From Polyodon spathula (lineage: Eukaryota; Chordata; Actinopteri; Acipenseriformes; Polyodontidae), in assembly GCF_017654505.1 (NCBI RefSeq), contig NC_054535.1, positions 86,595,785 to 86,659,784 on the forward strand: a stretch of DNA of 64,000 bases, in the 5' to 3' direction. The position numbers and the translations under genes were made by a program. Shown here one piece after another: positions 1 to 12,128 of the stretch. The notes beneath the pieces are model-generated. The model worked only from the letters and a program-made list of their open reading frames with translations, was not told where the DNA came from and made no database searches. Each line of letters opens with the position of its first letter. The first letter of the stretch is position 1.

Positions 1-167
1 ATCTCTGTGAGTGTTTTTGTATACCTTTTGTTTTGGCCCTTGTGCCATTTATTTTGTTAGTGTGCTTTGTTTATTTGATTAAACGTGCGCATTAGCCCTT
101 GAAACCTGCACTCTCTGCGTCTGTCTCCCTTCCTGGTGGAAACAGCATGCCAGTGATGCTGTCCTGT
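1..167 (+). repeat. LTR-like 3' segment, cut by window edge
   Basis: A GT-rich stretch is followed by an ATTAAA at about 79-84 and then a CT-rich block ending near TGTCAC. This resembles the R/U5 part of the other LTR-like blocks in the window, such as the one at 49163-49458. The upstream part lies outside the window, so neither ends nor target duplication can be checked. The call is tentative. Confidence 0.25.
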
Positions 168-960
168 CACTGCAACATATGCTACTTTATCAGTATTTAG
201 CAACAGGGATAAATATGATGCTTATTTTGTGCCCTGCTTCTCAGAGTCACAGTAGGGACAGAAGAAATTATCCTATAAATTGCTTAGCTGAATCACAACC
301 CGTTGAAGAATTAACATTCAGCTAAAAATAAATACCCATTCATAATGCCATTGCATGCAGCCTAGAATGTCTGAATAACTAAATATCCTCTCTAATCAGA
401 CAGTACTGTAGATGTTCTTAACCCCTTGCCTTAATCATAATTTTCTTTTGCAACCACATAAGAGGGAAGTAACCAATGTGAGACCAGTGTAAGGTAAGAA
501 AAAAAGCCATGTGTCTGACCTCTTGATAGCCAACACAATATACTATAAATTGTATCCTTGTTTTAATTGCACAATTACATTTTTGGTTCCCTATTCAGAT
601 AACTACAGATCTAATTTTTCCACACACAGATACAATTGATTGGTTAATGAACCAGGATTTTATCGGCTGGCTTTCGTCTAAATTCTGGGAGTTAGGACAT
701 CTGTAATTTTTAACAATTTGTTCATACCCTGAGAGTGTCTTCACATCTCGCATTCAAAAGCAATGATGTATTGGATTCCTATTATTCCTGTTGTAAATGG
801 GTGTAAAAATGTTAACTCGAAACTACTGCAGAGAGATTACATTTTGAATCAAGACCTGAGAGAATGCCAGGCCTGGATATTCCGTAATTTATTTAGAAAC
901 ACCAAGATTTGTTAAGGCACTGATGTAATCCACAGTTTATATATATTATAGTATATAGTA
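168..960. other. No recognised feature
   Basis: AT-rich sequence without a convincing open frame, splice-flanked exon or recognised repeat. Confidence 0.5.
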
Positions 961-1170
961 ACGCGGCCGCACTCACGGCTGTTCGTTTGCCCCTGTCAGT
1001 GAGACCCAGGACACAGGAACTTGAAGTTTAAAGCACTTTCACACACTTTTATTAATACAAAATAAACAAAACAAAACAAAACACCTAGCCCCTTTGGAGC
1101 TCTTAGTAAACATTTATGAAGGTCCCTGACTAGCTTGCAGGACAGCTAAGCTGTTTACCTGGCATAAAAA
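961..1170 (-). repeat. LTR-like fragment, same family as 59251-59680
   Basis: Read on the minus strand this contains GTAAACAGCTTAGCTGTCCT, then AGTCAGGGACCT, a GCTAGGTGTTTGTTT-like block and AATAAA. The same blocks occur in the same order near 59550-59665 on the plus strand. A TATA-less, AATAAA-containing, GT-rich stretch fits the 3' half of an LTR or a related polyadenylated repeat. The outer boundaries are not clear. Confidence 0.5.
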
Positions 1171-1725
1171 CAAAACAAAAACAGTTTAGAAAAAAAAAAG
1201 CTCCACACAGTACCTTTTTTTGTTACAACTGAGCACACAATCAACCAGGCTCTATGTGAAGGCAGCAAAAATCTTTGTCAGACAGGAAACAAACAGCAAT
1301 GCTATATAAATAGATACAGTGAAATCTGTTTAATATCACTCCTGTTAATGTCACTCTCCACTATTGTAATAGAGCAGAGGCTGGGCGCAAACCAGTGACC
1401 CCGCACACCGTGAAAACTGAATTGTCTGTGTCTAATCCTCCCAAATCACGAACAGTAGAAATTGAAAGTAAAGATGCCAAGCTGTTCCGAAGAGTCCAAC
1501 ACTACTGGATTTTTAGGTAGGCTCTCACCAGTTGCCTGTGCTTATTTATACAACACTGCTGCCTTCATTTTAGTTGAACGTTTAATATCTTGAAATCTTT
1601 CCACACAAGACAATGATGTTGCTTGTGACTGATCTCCATGTGTTTTCTTTTTCCCGTCCTCTCAGCCTCATACTTTCCAAACCAAATCATTTTTTTTTAA
1701 TAACGGGAGAATTCCCCAACCAGCA
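1171..1725. other. Mostly unassigned; possible pogo-type end at 1318-1370
   Basis: From about 1318 the sequence CAGTGAAATCTGTTTAATAT resembles the terminal repeats of pogo/Tigger-like transposons, but no matching opposite end was found. The rest holds nothing I recognise. Confidence 0.3.
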
Positions 1726-2682
1726 CTCAGACCCCATTCACACTTGTGTTTTAAGAGGGCCCTGGGTCGCTTCAGGGCCACCTTTTCTCATATGTGAACA
1801 CTCCAAAAAAGAAATGCATGCCCTGGGCCGGCCTGCAGTCCAGGACCAGGGCCAGCCTTTACATATGTATGAACGCAAAGCAGACTAGGGCCAGCCTTTC
1901 CGTATCACATTACCAATTTGATTTTCTAGGATAACACTAAGATGTCAGAGGTTTTTTTGTTTTACTGTACATTTGGGGAAGGGCAAAAAACATGCAGGGA
2001 TTTTTTTGTTTGTTTGATAATAACCAAATTAATACAAGTACCATATATAAATATTTGGGTTTATCAAGATGGACGCAAGGCAAGACAAAATAAACTTTTT
2101 ATATGTTTTATCTTCAATTATTGCTTTACAAGGCTACTGTCTGCCACAGCTCATGCTTCTACTAGTCGTCTCTTCTCTTTAGCTCTTTCTCTCTTTATCT
2201 CCTTTTCTTCGTTCTGTTCTCCTTCTTTCAGTGTCACCCTGGTATCTAGCTCCCACTCCTTTTTTTAGGGGAGCTGGAGAGAGGCAGTGCCCGCTCCAGC
2301 CAATCCAGAGCTAGATACCTCACCTGGCTGGAAAGTCCCAGGCTGGCAGCTATGGGGAAATTCCGCAGCCGTAGGATTCATAGAACCTTCTAAAAGGGAG
2401 GGGTCGGGGCTCCAGATCGATGGGGACGATCAGTCAGTGTGCTGGCCCCGCCCCTCTCTCCAGTCTGCCTCGGGACTTGCCATTACAATATTAACACAGT
2501 TAAATTTGCTTTCAATTTATGTGAACATACCTGTCTCATAAAACTGCTTCCGGTATTCAAGTTCAATGTATAGTAATAGTAAGCGCTAAACATAAATTGA
2601 ATGCAAGAAGCTTAAAACAACAGCAAACTTCGGATTTTTTTCTGTGCCCAGGGCCAGCACAGTAGTGTGAACAGGGTCTCAG
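1726..2682. mobile_element. Possible non-autonomous DNA transposon
   Basis: The left end reads CTCAGACCCCATTCACACTT. The reverse complement of the right end (about 2658-2682) reads CTGAGACCCTGTTCACACTA, so the ends are imperfect inverted repeats. Both are followed inward by a GGCCCTGGG-like block. The interior is more GC-rich than its surroundings and has no transposase frame. I could not find a clean target-site duplication, so the superfamily (hAT-like is one option) stays open. Confidence 0.35.
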
Positions 2683-3491
2683 ATTCTTCTAACATAAATC
2701 TGGCATCGCAGGTTTAGCCCTTTTGGAATGTTGTTTCTCCTCCAAAGACATTTCAACCTCATTGTCACCTACAGCTGCTAGGAATAGGTGTAAAATGTAT
2801 ATTTTGTTCAATTTAAATAGATACATTTAGTTTCCAATTCGAAAAATGGCACATGCAGAAATTCTGATGAGTTTGTGAGTTAGAGGAATTAGGTATTTTG
2901 AAGAATAATCTAATACATTGTTTTATTTTTCAGTAAGTGAATTTACATTAGTGAATGAGGCCGTACGTGCAATTGCGGTAGATGTACCTGTGCTTTTTAA
3001 AGCCCTGCAAACCTATAGTATATTGGTTCCTGGGTAGTTTAATGGAGACTGTGAGCAACAATCTCTTGAGATTCTTCCAGCACAAGGCACCAAACCCTTT
3101 GAGACCTCTCTTTATGGGGGTCATGTAAACATTAATATATATCTGGCATGCTATAGATAAGTGTGTCTGTGTGTGTTTGGTAGTGGAAGGGGGGAAGACT
3201 GCCTTCTAACCACTTAAGTATTACTGACCACATTGTTAATACAGTACTGCTTTGTAATGAAAGCATTTCTAAAATCCTTTGTTAGCTTCTAATTGGGGTT
3301 GAAATAGAAAATGAAGTTGTTGCTGATAACTTAAGAAAGGCTTTTTTTTCATGATCAATATAATAGGAACTCCAGATCATTCTAAAAGCATCTGTTTCAG
3401 AAACACTTTCAGTGAGTGAAACAAGGAGTTGACATTATGTTGTTTGTATAAACAACAGCTTGTATAAAAAATAACAAGCATAGTTTTAGCT
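2683..3491. other. No recognised feature
   Basis: AT-rich sequence without a supported gene or repeat. Confidence 0.5.
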
Positions 3492-3570
3492 TATCAATCA
3501 ATCTCAATCAAGTTTTATTTTATATAGCGCCTTTCATAGTGGACCACCATCACAGAGCGCTTTACAAGAT
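3492..3570. repeat. Fish-type interspersed repeat fragment
   Basis: The run TCAATCAATCTCAATCAAG, then a TTTTATTTTATATAGCGCC block and AGAGCGCTTTACAAG, is a pattern I associate with short interspersed repeats common in fish genomes. This rests on memory of the motif. The family was not confirmed. Confidence 0.4.
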
Positions 3571-5424
3571 GAAATATTATGGAAATAATAGTGGCCTATT
3601 TTCTTTTATAATAAACAAATGATCACAAATGGCACTGCAGTTGTTCAGTGGGGTGCATTTAAGTACAGATAAAATCAAGTGAAACACAATGCAGTGTTAG
3701 TGTATAGTTTTGGTTTTAAATAGAAATTATCTCTGTGGGAAGACTGATCTTATCTAACCGACTACAGGTGTCTGACCTAGGTCAATGAAAAACCACATCC
3801 TTACAAGAGTTAGCATTGCCAGTGTCTCGTTCATTTCCTTTGGTTTTCAGAGACATGTTTTTGTTTCCCAAATCAGCAGTTTCTTTGTTTCAATTTCAAG
3901 CATAAAATTAAAAAGTGTACACAGATGTGCTTTATTACAATCATAATATTAAAATATAACATACAAAAAAGTTGTGGATGCCAGAAAAAACTACTTACTG
4001 TACATTCATTATAGACTGCAGAGTCATGTCTAGATTGAGGTGTGTCTGGATCTGCGTCTCCATTAATTTGAGAACATTCTATACAATACATGCTCCAGAT
4101 TTGATATTTTAATGACAATATGGGTTCCTGCTGTTATTAGTCGCTGAAATAACAGTTTGAGGTCAACCTGAACCATTTTTACTATTATCTTGATTGATAG
4201 CTGTCTTTGTACCATGTGTGACTGCTTACTTGTTCTTTTTAAATGTAGTACTTTAGTTTATTTTTGCCCAGATATTGAATCTAGAAGGTTTTCCACACTT
4301 TGTTTAATCCTATATGTTTTCTTAGCGCTCTGCCCTTAAAAAATTTTTTTTGAGGTACCTTTCTTGTATTGTATGGTGCATATCTTTGTGTAGTTTGCGT
4401 TTACTGTTTATTACATGGTTGAGTTTCTGACTGTTAAATACAACACTTCATTGCATGGATAGCAGCCATTTTATCCCTTTTGTCTCTGTAATTCCCTGAT
4501 CTCTTGTCAGCAGCTTGTAAAGGGCAGATCTATAAAATAATGTTAATCATACTTTTATAGCCCCATCTTAGTGCCATCTCATATTGTCCCCAGAAAATAG
4601 TCGTCAGTTTTATTGTTAAAAAAACAAAACAAAAACAAAATAGCTTGTGTTATGTTTCTCAGAGGTTCGCTCAAGTCTGTTCTCACAAAGAAAATAATAA
4701 TAGTTTTAACAAAATAACTTTGCCCCACGAATTGCTGAATTTATATTTCAGCACTATGCAAGGCAGAATAAAAAACATATGCACTGTATTGGTGGCAGAT
4801 ACCTAGATACGGTGTATTATACTGAATAACTCAACATGATAATCAAATGTGTTGGATTGATTTGCGTTTATATAACAACTTTACTGCATAGTGTTGGTTG
4901 TTTTTGTTTCTAGTTGATTAAATTGTGTGTATGTGACTCAAACCTGAGAATTGTTACTGAACACTTATTTTAATGTCATGATATGTGATATATGTGTTAT
5001 TTTTAAGTTATTGATGTTTATTGTAATAGACGTTTGCTGTTCTCACATTTTGCTGCATGTCTTGCTGTTTCTGCAGCTGTTTTTCACTTACTTTAACCAC
5101 AGATTAAGCCATTCCCCACCTATGTACTCCAATGGAAGGCACATAGCATGTACATTTCAACCAGCTTGACCTATTTCTTGCAGGAATCATAACGTCTCAA
5201 GAGCAAAATAAGAGCCAATAAACCAACTGCAGCGTTAATCAATAAAAGTAATCGACATCTATGGCAAGACCTGTCTGTTGCAATAAGTAAAGTTTCAAGA
5301 ATTCTGCAGGCTATAAAAATGTGCTTTAAACAATGAACAGCTAGGGACTAAACCACATTTTCAATGTACCAGTACTGATTTGTGTCACTACAATTTGTAA
5401 TGATTAAATAAAGAACATAATATA
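3571..5424. other. No recognised feature
   Basis: Long AT-rich stretch. Short open frames are present on both strands, but none has a recognisable domain, codon bias or plausible splice context. Confidence 0.5.
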
Positions 5425-5472
5425 CAGTAAAACCTGCCTTAGTGACCACTTCTGAAGAGAGACCACCTGTCA
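5425..5472 (+). repeat. pogo/Tigger-like terminal repeat
   Basis: After a TA dinucleotide comes CAGTAAAACCTGCCTTAGTG, then a series of GACCAC blocks, typical of pogo/Tigger element ends. No transposase and no clear opposite end are visible, so this is a fragment. Confidence 0.35.
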
Positions 5473-5489
5473 CGAGCGACTACTTACAG

Positions 5490-5560
5490 TGTGGGGAATA
5501 TTGGGTTGGCAGGGAGAGGGTTAAATTCCTCCCTGCCAGAACATACATGGGAAGATGTTG
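5490..5560 (+). repeat. LTR-like 5' fragment with GGCAGGGA hairpin
   Basis: A TGTGGGG start is followed by an inverted repeat with arms GGCAGGGAG (5508-5516) and CTCCCTGCC (5529-5537), then an AGAACATACATG block. The same hairpin and flank occur in the LTR-like blocks at 7725-8143 (minus) and 59251-59680. Only the first part of the element appears to be present. Confidence 0.4.
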
Positions 5561-5873
5561 TCGATAAGTTGAACTGTAGAATGTATGAGCACCTGAGGGG
5601 TCTTCCCCTCTTCGTATGAGGGTCATTGGTACTTGGACCAAAAGCTCCTCCATTTTACCTCCACAGTGGAAACAAAGCACTCGGAAAATTCAACAGCATT
5701 CATTGCTAGAGCAAACCTAGAAATCCAGAATATGTAGAATATATAGCATTTTACAAGCGGCCACTTCCACTGGCTTTTTAATAGGCTGGTTAGTGGTGTT
5801 ATTCCCATCTGTCTGACTTATTTAAATATAATCATGCAATATACACTCTATTGCTTGAGGGCAGTTATGGAGT

Positions 5874-5905
<32 letters not shown>

Positions 5906-7724
5906 ATTTGTTTGGGGAAAAGCCAAAAGTGATCAAACAGGGAGATGACTAACTGTCCCAAATGCAAGATTGCAGTAATTTAAAAAAGCAATCTCAGCCA
6001 CTGTCATCGATATACTGATCCATTTGACAAGCACCTGGGAATTATACATCAATATTTTTCAGCACATCAGAAAAAAATGCATCAATTATATAAAATATGA
6101 AATATATTTGAATACCTCTCCAGTATCTTTTGGTTAAGTTTGTAAAAATAAAATGCGTGTACAGAATGATTTCCAACACTGTTATAAGTCGTTAAAATAT
6201 ATTTCTCTTAAGTATTAATGAGCTTTCGTAGAAGCAGCTGGCTTAAATCATTAGATGTAACTAACAGGGATGTTTGCAGTCCTCTTCCATCGAATCTAAT
6301 ATTTAGCCTGAGGAATAAATGAATCTTGTCTGTTTATTTCAGTATAGCATTACAAAAGTAAAAAGACATAGTTCATGTTGCAGTTATTTTTCAATAAAAT
6401 ATCCATGAACCAATAAGAAATGACACCTACATCATACAACACCTACAATATTGTTACAGACACATTTAAACAATGATACTGCTGCTTCACAATATGGCTT
6501 CATGATGGCAAAGCATAAAACAAGCTCTCCTAATGACTTGCACAGGGGTGCAACTCTACCGCTTACAGACGCAAAATCAAATCCATCTCAGTTCTTCCCT
6601 CATTGAATTTAAAATTAGTTTAGAGGTGACTACAGTTTCTTAATCTTAATAAAACATGGCTACATAACAACACTCATCTCAAAAGGTATTCATTGGCTTA
6701 ATAACTCAAGACAGACAACAGTATTTAATAGCACTATTTTCTAGGGGTGGCTCTTCTAAGGTGAGGCACCGTGCACATTCATCAAGTATCTTAACAGTTA
6801 TTGTTAAGGAGACATGGCTTGGAGCTTTCTTTAGCCTTTAAGAACCCAAGACCTGCCATTAAACAGTGTGGTAAACTAAACACTGACACTGTTATATATC
6901 CCATTAATGTTAGGACCATTATAGAAGCATTACATAAATATTATGTTTAATCGTGAAATATCTTTTTTACCATGATGTGTCGTGGAATAAGTCAATTTAT
7001 ACTGTGAAGAAAATACATCCCGGACAAGGATATCTTACCTGGGGAAAAACACAAACAAGGGGGTGGGGACATTACCATATGACTAAATTGGTAATTGGTA
7101 AATTGCTTTGAAATGCTATCCCAGTGGAATAAACATACAGTAGATTACGTTTAGCCTTAGCACTTCAAAATAATATATTACAGTAGTTGGATATGGTGGT
7201 AAGAACATATTGTTCAATTGATGTGGTTAGTGTTGCTAAGATTTGATTGCATTAACATTATGCTTAGAGGAATGTATTTTCTATTAATTTAGTTTAGAAC
7301 AAGGACACTTTCTCTATATCGCTACATTGCTTTGTTTCAAACATATATTCCATTACAGATAACACTGCATGTCAATTCTTCTGTTTACCTATAAATCATG
7401 ACATTTTAGTAATTAAGCCAAACTTGAAGGTTGCATGGAAAATCATGGACAATTCTTGAGATATGACAAACTGTGAACATGGTGTTTATATTTTTTTTGG
7501 GCAGACAAACTCATGTCATTTTCTCCGGCCCTTTATGATTGAAGACAGGGATGAAATTCTCAACAAAAAAGTGAAGGTACTCATATGCACCGCCGGGTGT
7601 AAACCTTAGAAAATTGGAGACAAGTTGCGTGCCAATGAATAAATAATTTTAAAATGTATACATATCAGTACACAATACAACATATGCCTTAAAAATAACA
7701 GATAAAGTATAACCAATTGACCAT
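5561..7724. other. No recognised feature; T tract at 5872-5895
   Basis: AT-rich sequence with one long T run. I found no supported gene. Confidence 0.5.
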
Positions 7725-8143
7725 CGTGACAACAAAGGGTTAGAGATACTCGGAGACAGTAGCTGTGGGTTTAGTTGCTGGTGCGCTCATTTATTAACCA
7801 AACTAAAACAAAAACAGAGCAAAATGAAAAGGGTATGCAAAACAAGTCACGGACACAAAACAAAACAGCACTTGTATCCAGCTGGGTATTCGCCTTCACA
7901 GACCAAAACTAAATTTCACCGCATACCGCACGCAGCAAGACTCACCTAGCTTTCCAAACAATCCCCTCCACCTTATATCCCACGTGGCTGGAGCCTAATT
8001 AATCATCGAATATTCAATTAAAGCTCCAGCCACATTCTCACATATTTTTGGCAGGGATAGGAATTAACCCCATCCCTGCCAACCACCACCACCACCAACA
8101 CATTAGCAAACACTGTTTACAAGCAGGGTTCGGCACTGCCACA
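7725..8143 (-). mobile_element. Solo LTR-like element with 4-bp target duplication
   Basis: On the minus strand the block starts TGTGGCAGTGCC and ends near TTGTCACG. It carries the GGCAGGGAT/ATCCCTGCC hairpin (8050-8080), a GGATATAAGG TATA-like box (rc of about 7973-7982) and a TTAATAAATGAG polyadenylation signal near the other end. ACCA flanks it on both sides (7720-7723 and 8144-8147). TATA box, AATAAA, near TG...CA ends and a 4-bp duplication together fit a solo LTR. It shares structure with 56154-56633. No internal coding region accompanies it. Confidence 0.6.
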
Positions 8144-8603
8144 ACCACACACAAGGGAGATGGCAATACTGAAAGTTTTGTATGCTCTGCATGTATCATT
8201 CAGTCATGTACTGCAGTATAACACTTAAGTTGAACCTTAAATGACAAGCATTAACAAATAATAGATTGTGCAGTAATTTCTGTAGAGAGGGAGTTTTGTT
8301 TCAAGATATCCTAAAAAAGGGATGATGTTATAAAAAATGGTATAAAAAAATGGTGGCTTACGTAGCCCTTCAATTTTTAATAGAGAGAAACGGTAGTTCC
8401 AAGCGTCAAGTTATCAGCGAAGTGCAAGAACTGCTAGATTTTCTGTACTGCAAGGATAGTTTACATGTTTTCAGGATATTGACGCAGCAAAAGTAAATCA
8501 ACCAAAAGCACCATTTCACTTTAATTTATAGTTCCCAAAACTCTTAGGTGAAATGTAGAAAAAAAGTCAATACCTGTCATACAGTAAGAATAAGTTGCCA
8601 AAG
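8144..8603. other. No recognised feature
   Basis: AT-rich sequence with nothing supported. Confidence 0.5.
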
Positions 8604-8677
8604 TTCTTCTTCTTCTTCTTCTTCTTCTTCTTCTTCTTCTTCTTCTTCTTCTTCTTCTTCTTCTTCTTCTTCTTCTC
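8604..8677. repeat. (TTC)n microsatellite
   Basis: About 24 uninterrupted TTC/TCT units. It creates artificial poly-Ser and poly-Arg frames. The pure polypurine/polypyrimidine tract could form triplex DNA. Confidence 0.95.
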
Positions 8678-9713
8678 ACATAATTTTTTGCAGTCCCCAG
8701 GCACATTTATCCATGCATATGTATATTCCAGGACATGTGAGTTTAATTACAATTAGCCTTCAACAGCCAGACCCGCTGTTTATGTGGCATATTTAAATCA
8801 ATACAATATAGCCGACAATTTAGTCTGGGCTTTGTAATAAAATCAAAGTCATTGTGAAAAAAACATATTATAATCCTATTGAAAGTCTGTGCCACCCTGA
8901 GTGTGACGGTGCAAAAAAATTAAAAAATGTGCGTATTCTAAGCTCTCTGCACAGATCAGTGACAATCAGGACTAGTGCTAAATGAAAGCCAAAGACAGTT
9001 GCATTTTACAATGCAATGAAGTATGATGTGGTGGTACTTGCAGGTGGTCTGTGGCTGTTTTTTTTATAATGTTTTAGACCTGGCACCCATAAATGCTTTG
9101 GTTTTTAAACAAGGAGTGCACTGGCAATACAATCACTCAGAGGGATTTCATTTTGGGGCTAGCCCTGGAGCTACAGCAGAAACATTTCGATAAGAAACAC
9201 GAAAACCGGCTGCCAAATGCCCTTCAACCTTCAGCCAGCGCTGCGCCCACTGGCACACAGAATAAAAGACAATGCCAGGTTGCTAAATACAATAAAAACA
9301 GAACTTTTGATATCAGTGAAAGTGCCAAGACTTAAACGTAGGGTTATTATTACACCGTGTAACAAATTTGTTTTTTTTTTGTGCCTGGTTAGTAAGTGTT
9401 ATTTCCTAATTGCTTATGCCTCAAAAGTATAGAAAATGGCTATTATTCCCCACAAACTTTGCTTTTGTGACCAGGACAGTGATATTTCAAAATATCACTA
9501 TTTCCAATGGGAAAACGGGCAAATGTGTATCTTTTCGTTCACATAAAGTCAGAAAAAAACAACATATGAATCCAAATTAACAAGTATTTATACTAAAGTA
9601 ATACAAAAATGACTACAAAAGATTTAGAAGTGAGTAGTTTTTCGAGATTTACGATTATACTGTATTTACAACTATACACAGTGCAGTACCCGCAGGTCCG
9701 TTGAGAGAAATTA
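8678..9713. other. Unassigned; small perfect palindrome at 9478-9499
   Basis: No gene is supported. AGTGATATTT (9478-9487) and its exact complement AAATATCACT (9490-9499) flank a 2-nt spacer. The stretch 9350-9700 has a uniform look and lies beside a telomere-like array, so it may belong to an interspersed repeat. I could not confirm this. Confidence 0.4.
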
Positions 9714-9855
9714 CTCTAACGATAACCCTAACTCCAACCTTAACCCTAACTACATCCCTAACTGTAGGCCTAACCCTATCCTAGCTTCGACCCTAACCCT
9801 AGCTTCAACCATTACTGTAGCTCCAACCCTATCCCTGGCCCTATCCTTAACCTGG
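9714..9855. repeat. Degenerate telomere-like CTAACC minisatellite
   Basis: Repeated variants of CTAACCCTAAC occur for about 140 bp, with units such as TAACCCTAACTCCAACC, CTTAACCCTAAC, CCTAACCCTA and CGACCCTAACCCTAGC. Several units match the vertebrate telomere hexamer, but spacing and sequence are irregular. It fits a decayed interstitial telomere-like tract or a CCTAA-type minisatellite. Confidence 0.7.
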
Positions 9856-12105
9856 GCCAATACAAAATTGTGACACTATTTAATTTGTGGATTCTGTGAA
9901 AAACAACATGCCCTGCAAAAAGTTATTAACCACCCACAAATGTTCATATTTTTATATTATTTCAAAAGAAATTACTTAAATCTATCCCTGCCTTGTTAAG
10001 CGATGGTGACTTGCAAGCCTATAACCCAAAATAAACTTTTAATTCCCATTTGAAATGTGTTCTCACCGTCACCATCACACTGAAAAGAGTACCAGACCAG
10101 CCATTCATTTCTCACTGTAGGTAAATTTTTCCTGCTGACTGCTTATCCGGGATCATTTCCGCCCTCGTCACCTAATTTATTTTTGACCTTTTCTTCAGTC
10201 GCGCTTCTTTCAAATACTTATACGTGCCCCTTCCTGGATCTATTTTTCCACACATAACTTTGCATTAAGTTAAAGAGGTCAAAAGGTAACCCTAGAAACT
10301 GTCAGTGCCTAGCAACGGCTTCTTTGCCTCCTATAGCGGTGTGATATTGAACACCTCTGAAGAGTTATTTTATTTTCAAAACTGCACATGTGAAAATAGC
10401 ATAATGAGTAGAGTTATATGGCAGGTAAGGCTTATGGATAATCTTGCCCCAGATTTTGCTATATTTGGGATTAAATGTATGGTTTTCTAAGTTTGTTGTT
10501 TAAAAAAAGACAATCAAGAATAATTGTATTTGCCGGTGTCTTTGTATACCATTAACCCTATCGCTGGTGTTATTAAACCATTATAGAGTAATGGTGTACA
10601 AGTGAATATATTGTATTTTTTTATCGCCTCATACACTCTACTTAAAAACAAATTATTTCTTAATTACTGAGCCGCATAAACACAATTCAGCTGGTGGAAA
10701 TGCTTGTCTCTGATGACTAAGTGAGCATTCTTCATTATAGCTGCCTGCCTCTAATCAAATACTGTCCTTCCTAATTTATTTGTAAGGGCTTTCCAACCAT
10801 GCTCAGTGTTTGAGGTAAATGCTGTAGAAATCCCTTGGTTTTAGGTGGGCTGAATCCCTTCAAAAGTCCTTGGTTCCAATTTATTTTTTCAGACAATCAG
10901 AGAAGTAAACCACATTATTGTACGTGTGAATGCACTGCGGGTACTGTTTTTCCTTTGATACATTTACAGTTTCAGAGGTGCAGATCTGAGAATCTGTAAG
11001 CATTTCAATTAAATGTTGTTATGTTACAGTGCTTTGTTTATTATTCCTCAGAATTACAGGACCCCATTAGTTAGTTACATTATTAGCTCTTGCAAGGGCT
11101 ATAGTGGAGGTGGCCATACATTTAGTTACTGATAGTATAATAATCTGTGGGTATAAGGCAAAGTGGTGTGCAGATACTCACATTTTCTGAGTAAATCCCT
11201 TTGACGTATTTTTTTATTTATTTTTTTATTGGCAGGTATTAAATTAAACCAAATAAATTAATAACAATCAATGGCAATTCACTTCTGCATTGAGTGATTA
11301 AAAAGCAGTTTCTCTGTTCACACTTTCTCCTTTCACCTGGGGCACTGACATTTTTACTGTCATACCAAGACTGTAAAGTGACTTTTCATTTTGAGGTTAT
11401 GGCCTCGGTGCATACGGCAGTAAATATTTCAGTGCCACGAAAAAGAAGAATATAGTCTTCCAATCTGCTTTTAACACATGTCATGCAGAAGTTAATTGCC
11501 ACTGATTGGTACTCAATTGTAAACTTGCGAGAAGGACAGCTTTTCTTGTTTTTAAATCAGCACATTAATCAATGGATTTACTGAATACCTGCTGATAAAT
11601 ACTGCTTAAAGGCAATTCTCAGTATGAGCAGGGGTTTCTACACACTCCTGAACAGTACTGTTCAATCAAGCAGTACATGCTATTGTTGCAAATATGTATT
11701 TAATCTATGTATTTGCTGATTTTCACCTCTGTGTGGTATTAATCAAATTATTTTAACAACAATTATTTTGCATGTCTTTAGACACGGTTTGAGCAAGTCT
11801 AAAATGCATGATATGTGGCAGAAAGCCACACCTGTGTCGAGTTGTGGCCACTCACCTAAATTTCTGCTTCACCAGACACCAAGGCAGACACTGCAACAGT
11901 TCAGTAAACCGTGACACAAAAATGCAGTTCCTGAGACAGCATTTAAATCATAATGTGATTTTGTGCCTGTGCTATATATACAGTACAAATAAATATTCTT
12001 ACCCTCACAGTATCTGATAAACACCATGCCTAATACAAACTTATCAGCTGACTATATTACAATATATCAATATACTTTTTCAAAAGAGTATGCTTCCGAG
12101 GCGGA
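9856..12105. other. No recognised feature
   Basis: AT-rich single-copy-looking sequence. No exon or repeat is supported. Confidence 0.5.
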
Positions 12106-12128
12106 GGGGATGGGTAGGGGTTGGGGGG
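12106..12128 (+). other. Potential G-quadruplex
   Basis: Four G runs (12106-12109, 12112-12114, 12117-12120, 12123-12128) are separated by the 2-nt loops AT, TA and TT. Short loops of this kind are expected to favour a stable quadruplex. There is no gene next to it. Confidence 0.7.

Noticed and set aside
8521..8796. Poly-Ser and poly-Arg open frames on opposite strands
   Set aside because: Both are products of the TTC microsatellite at 8604-8677 and have no other coding signal.
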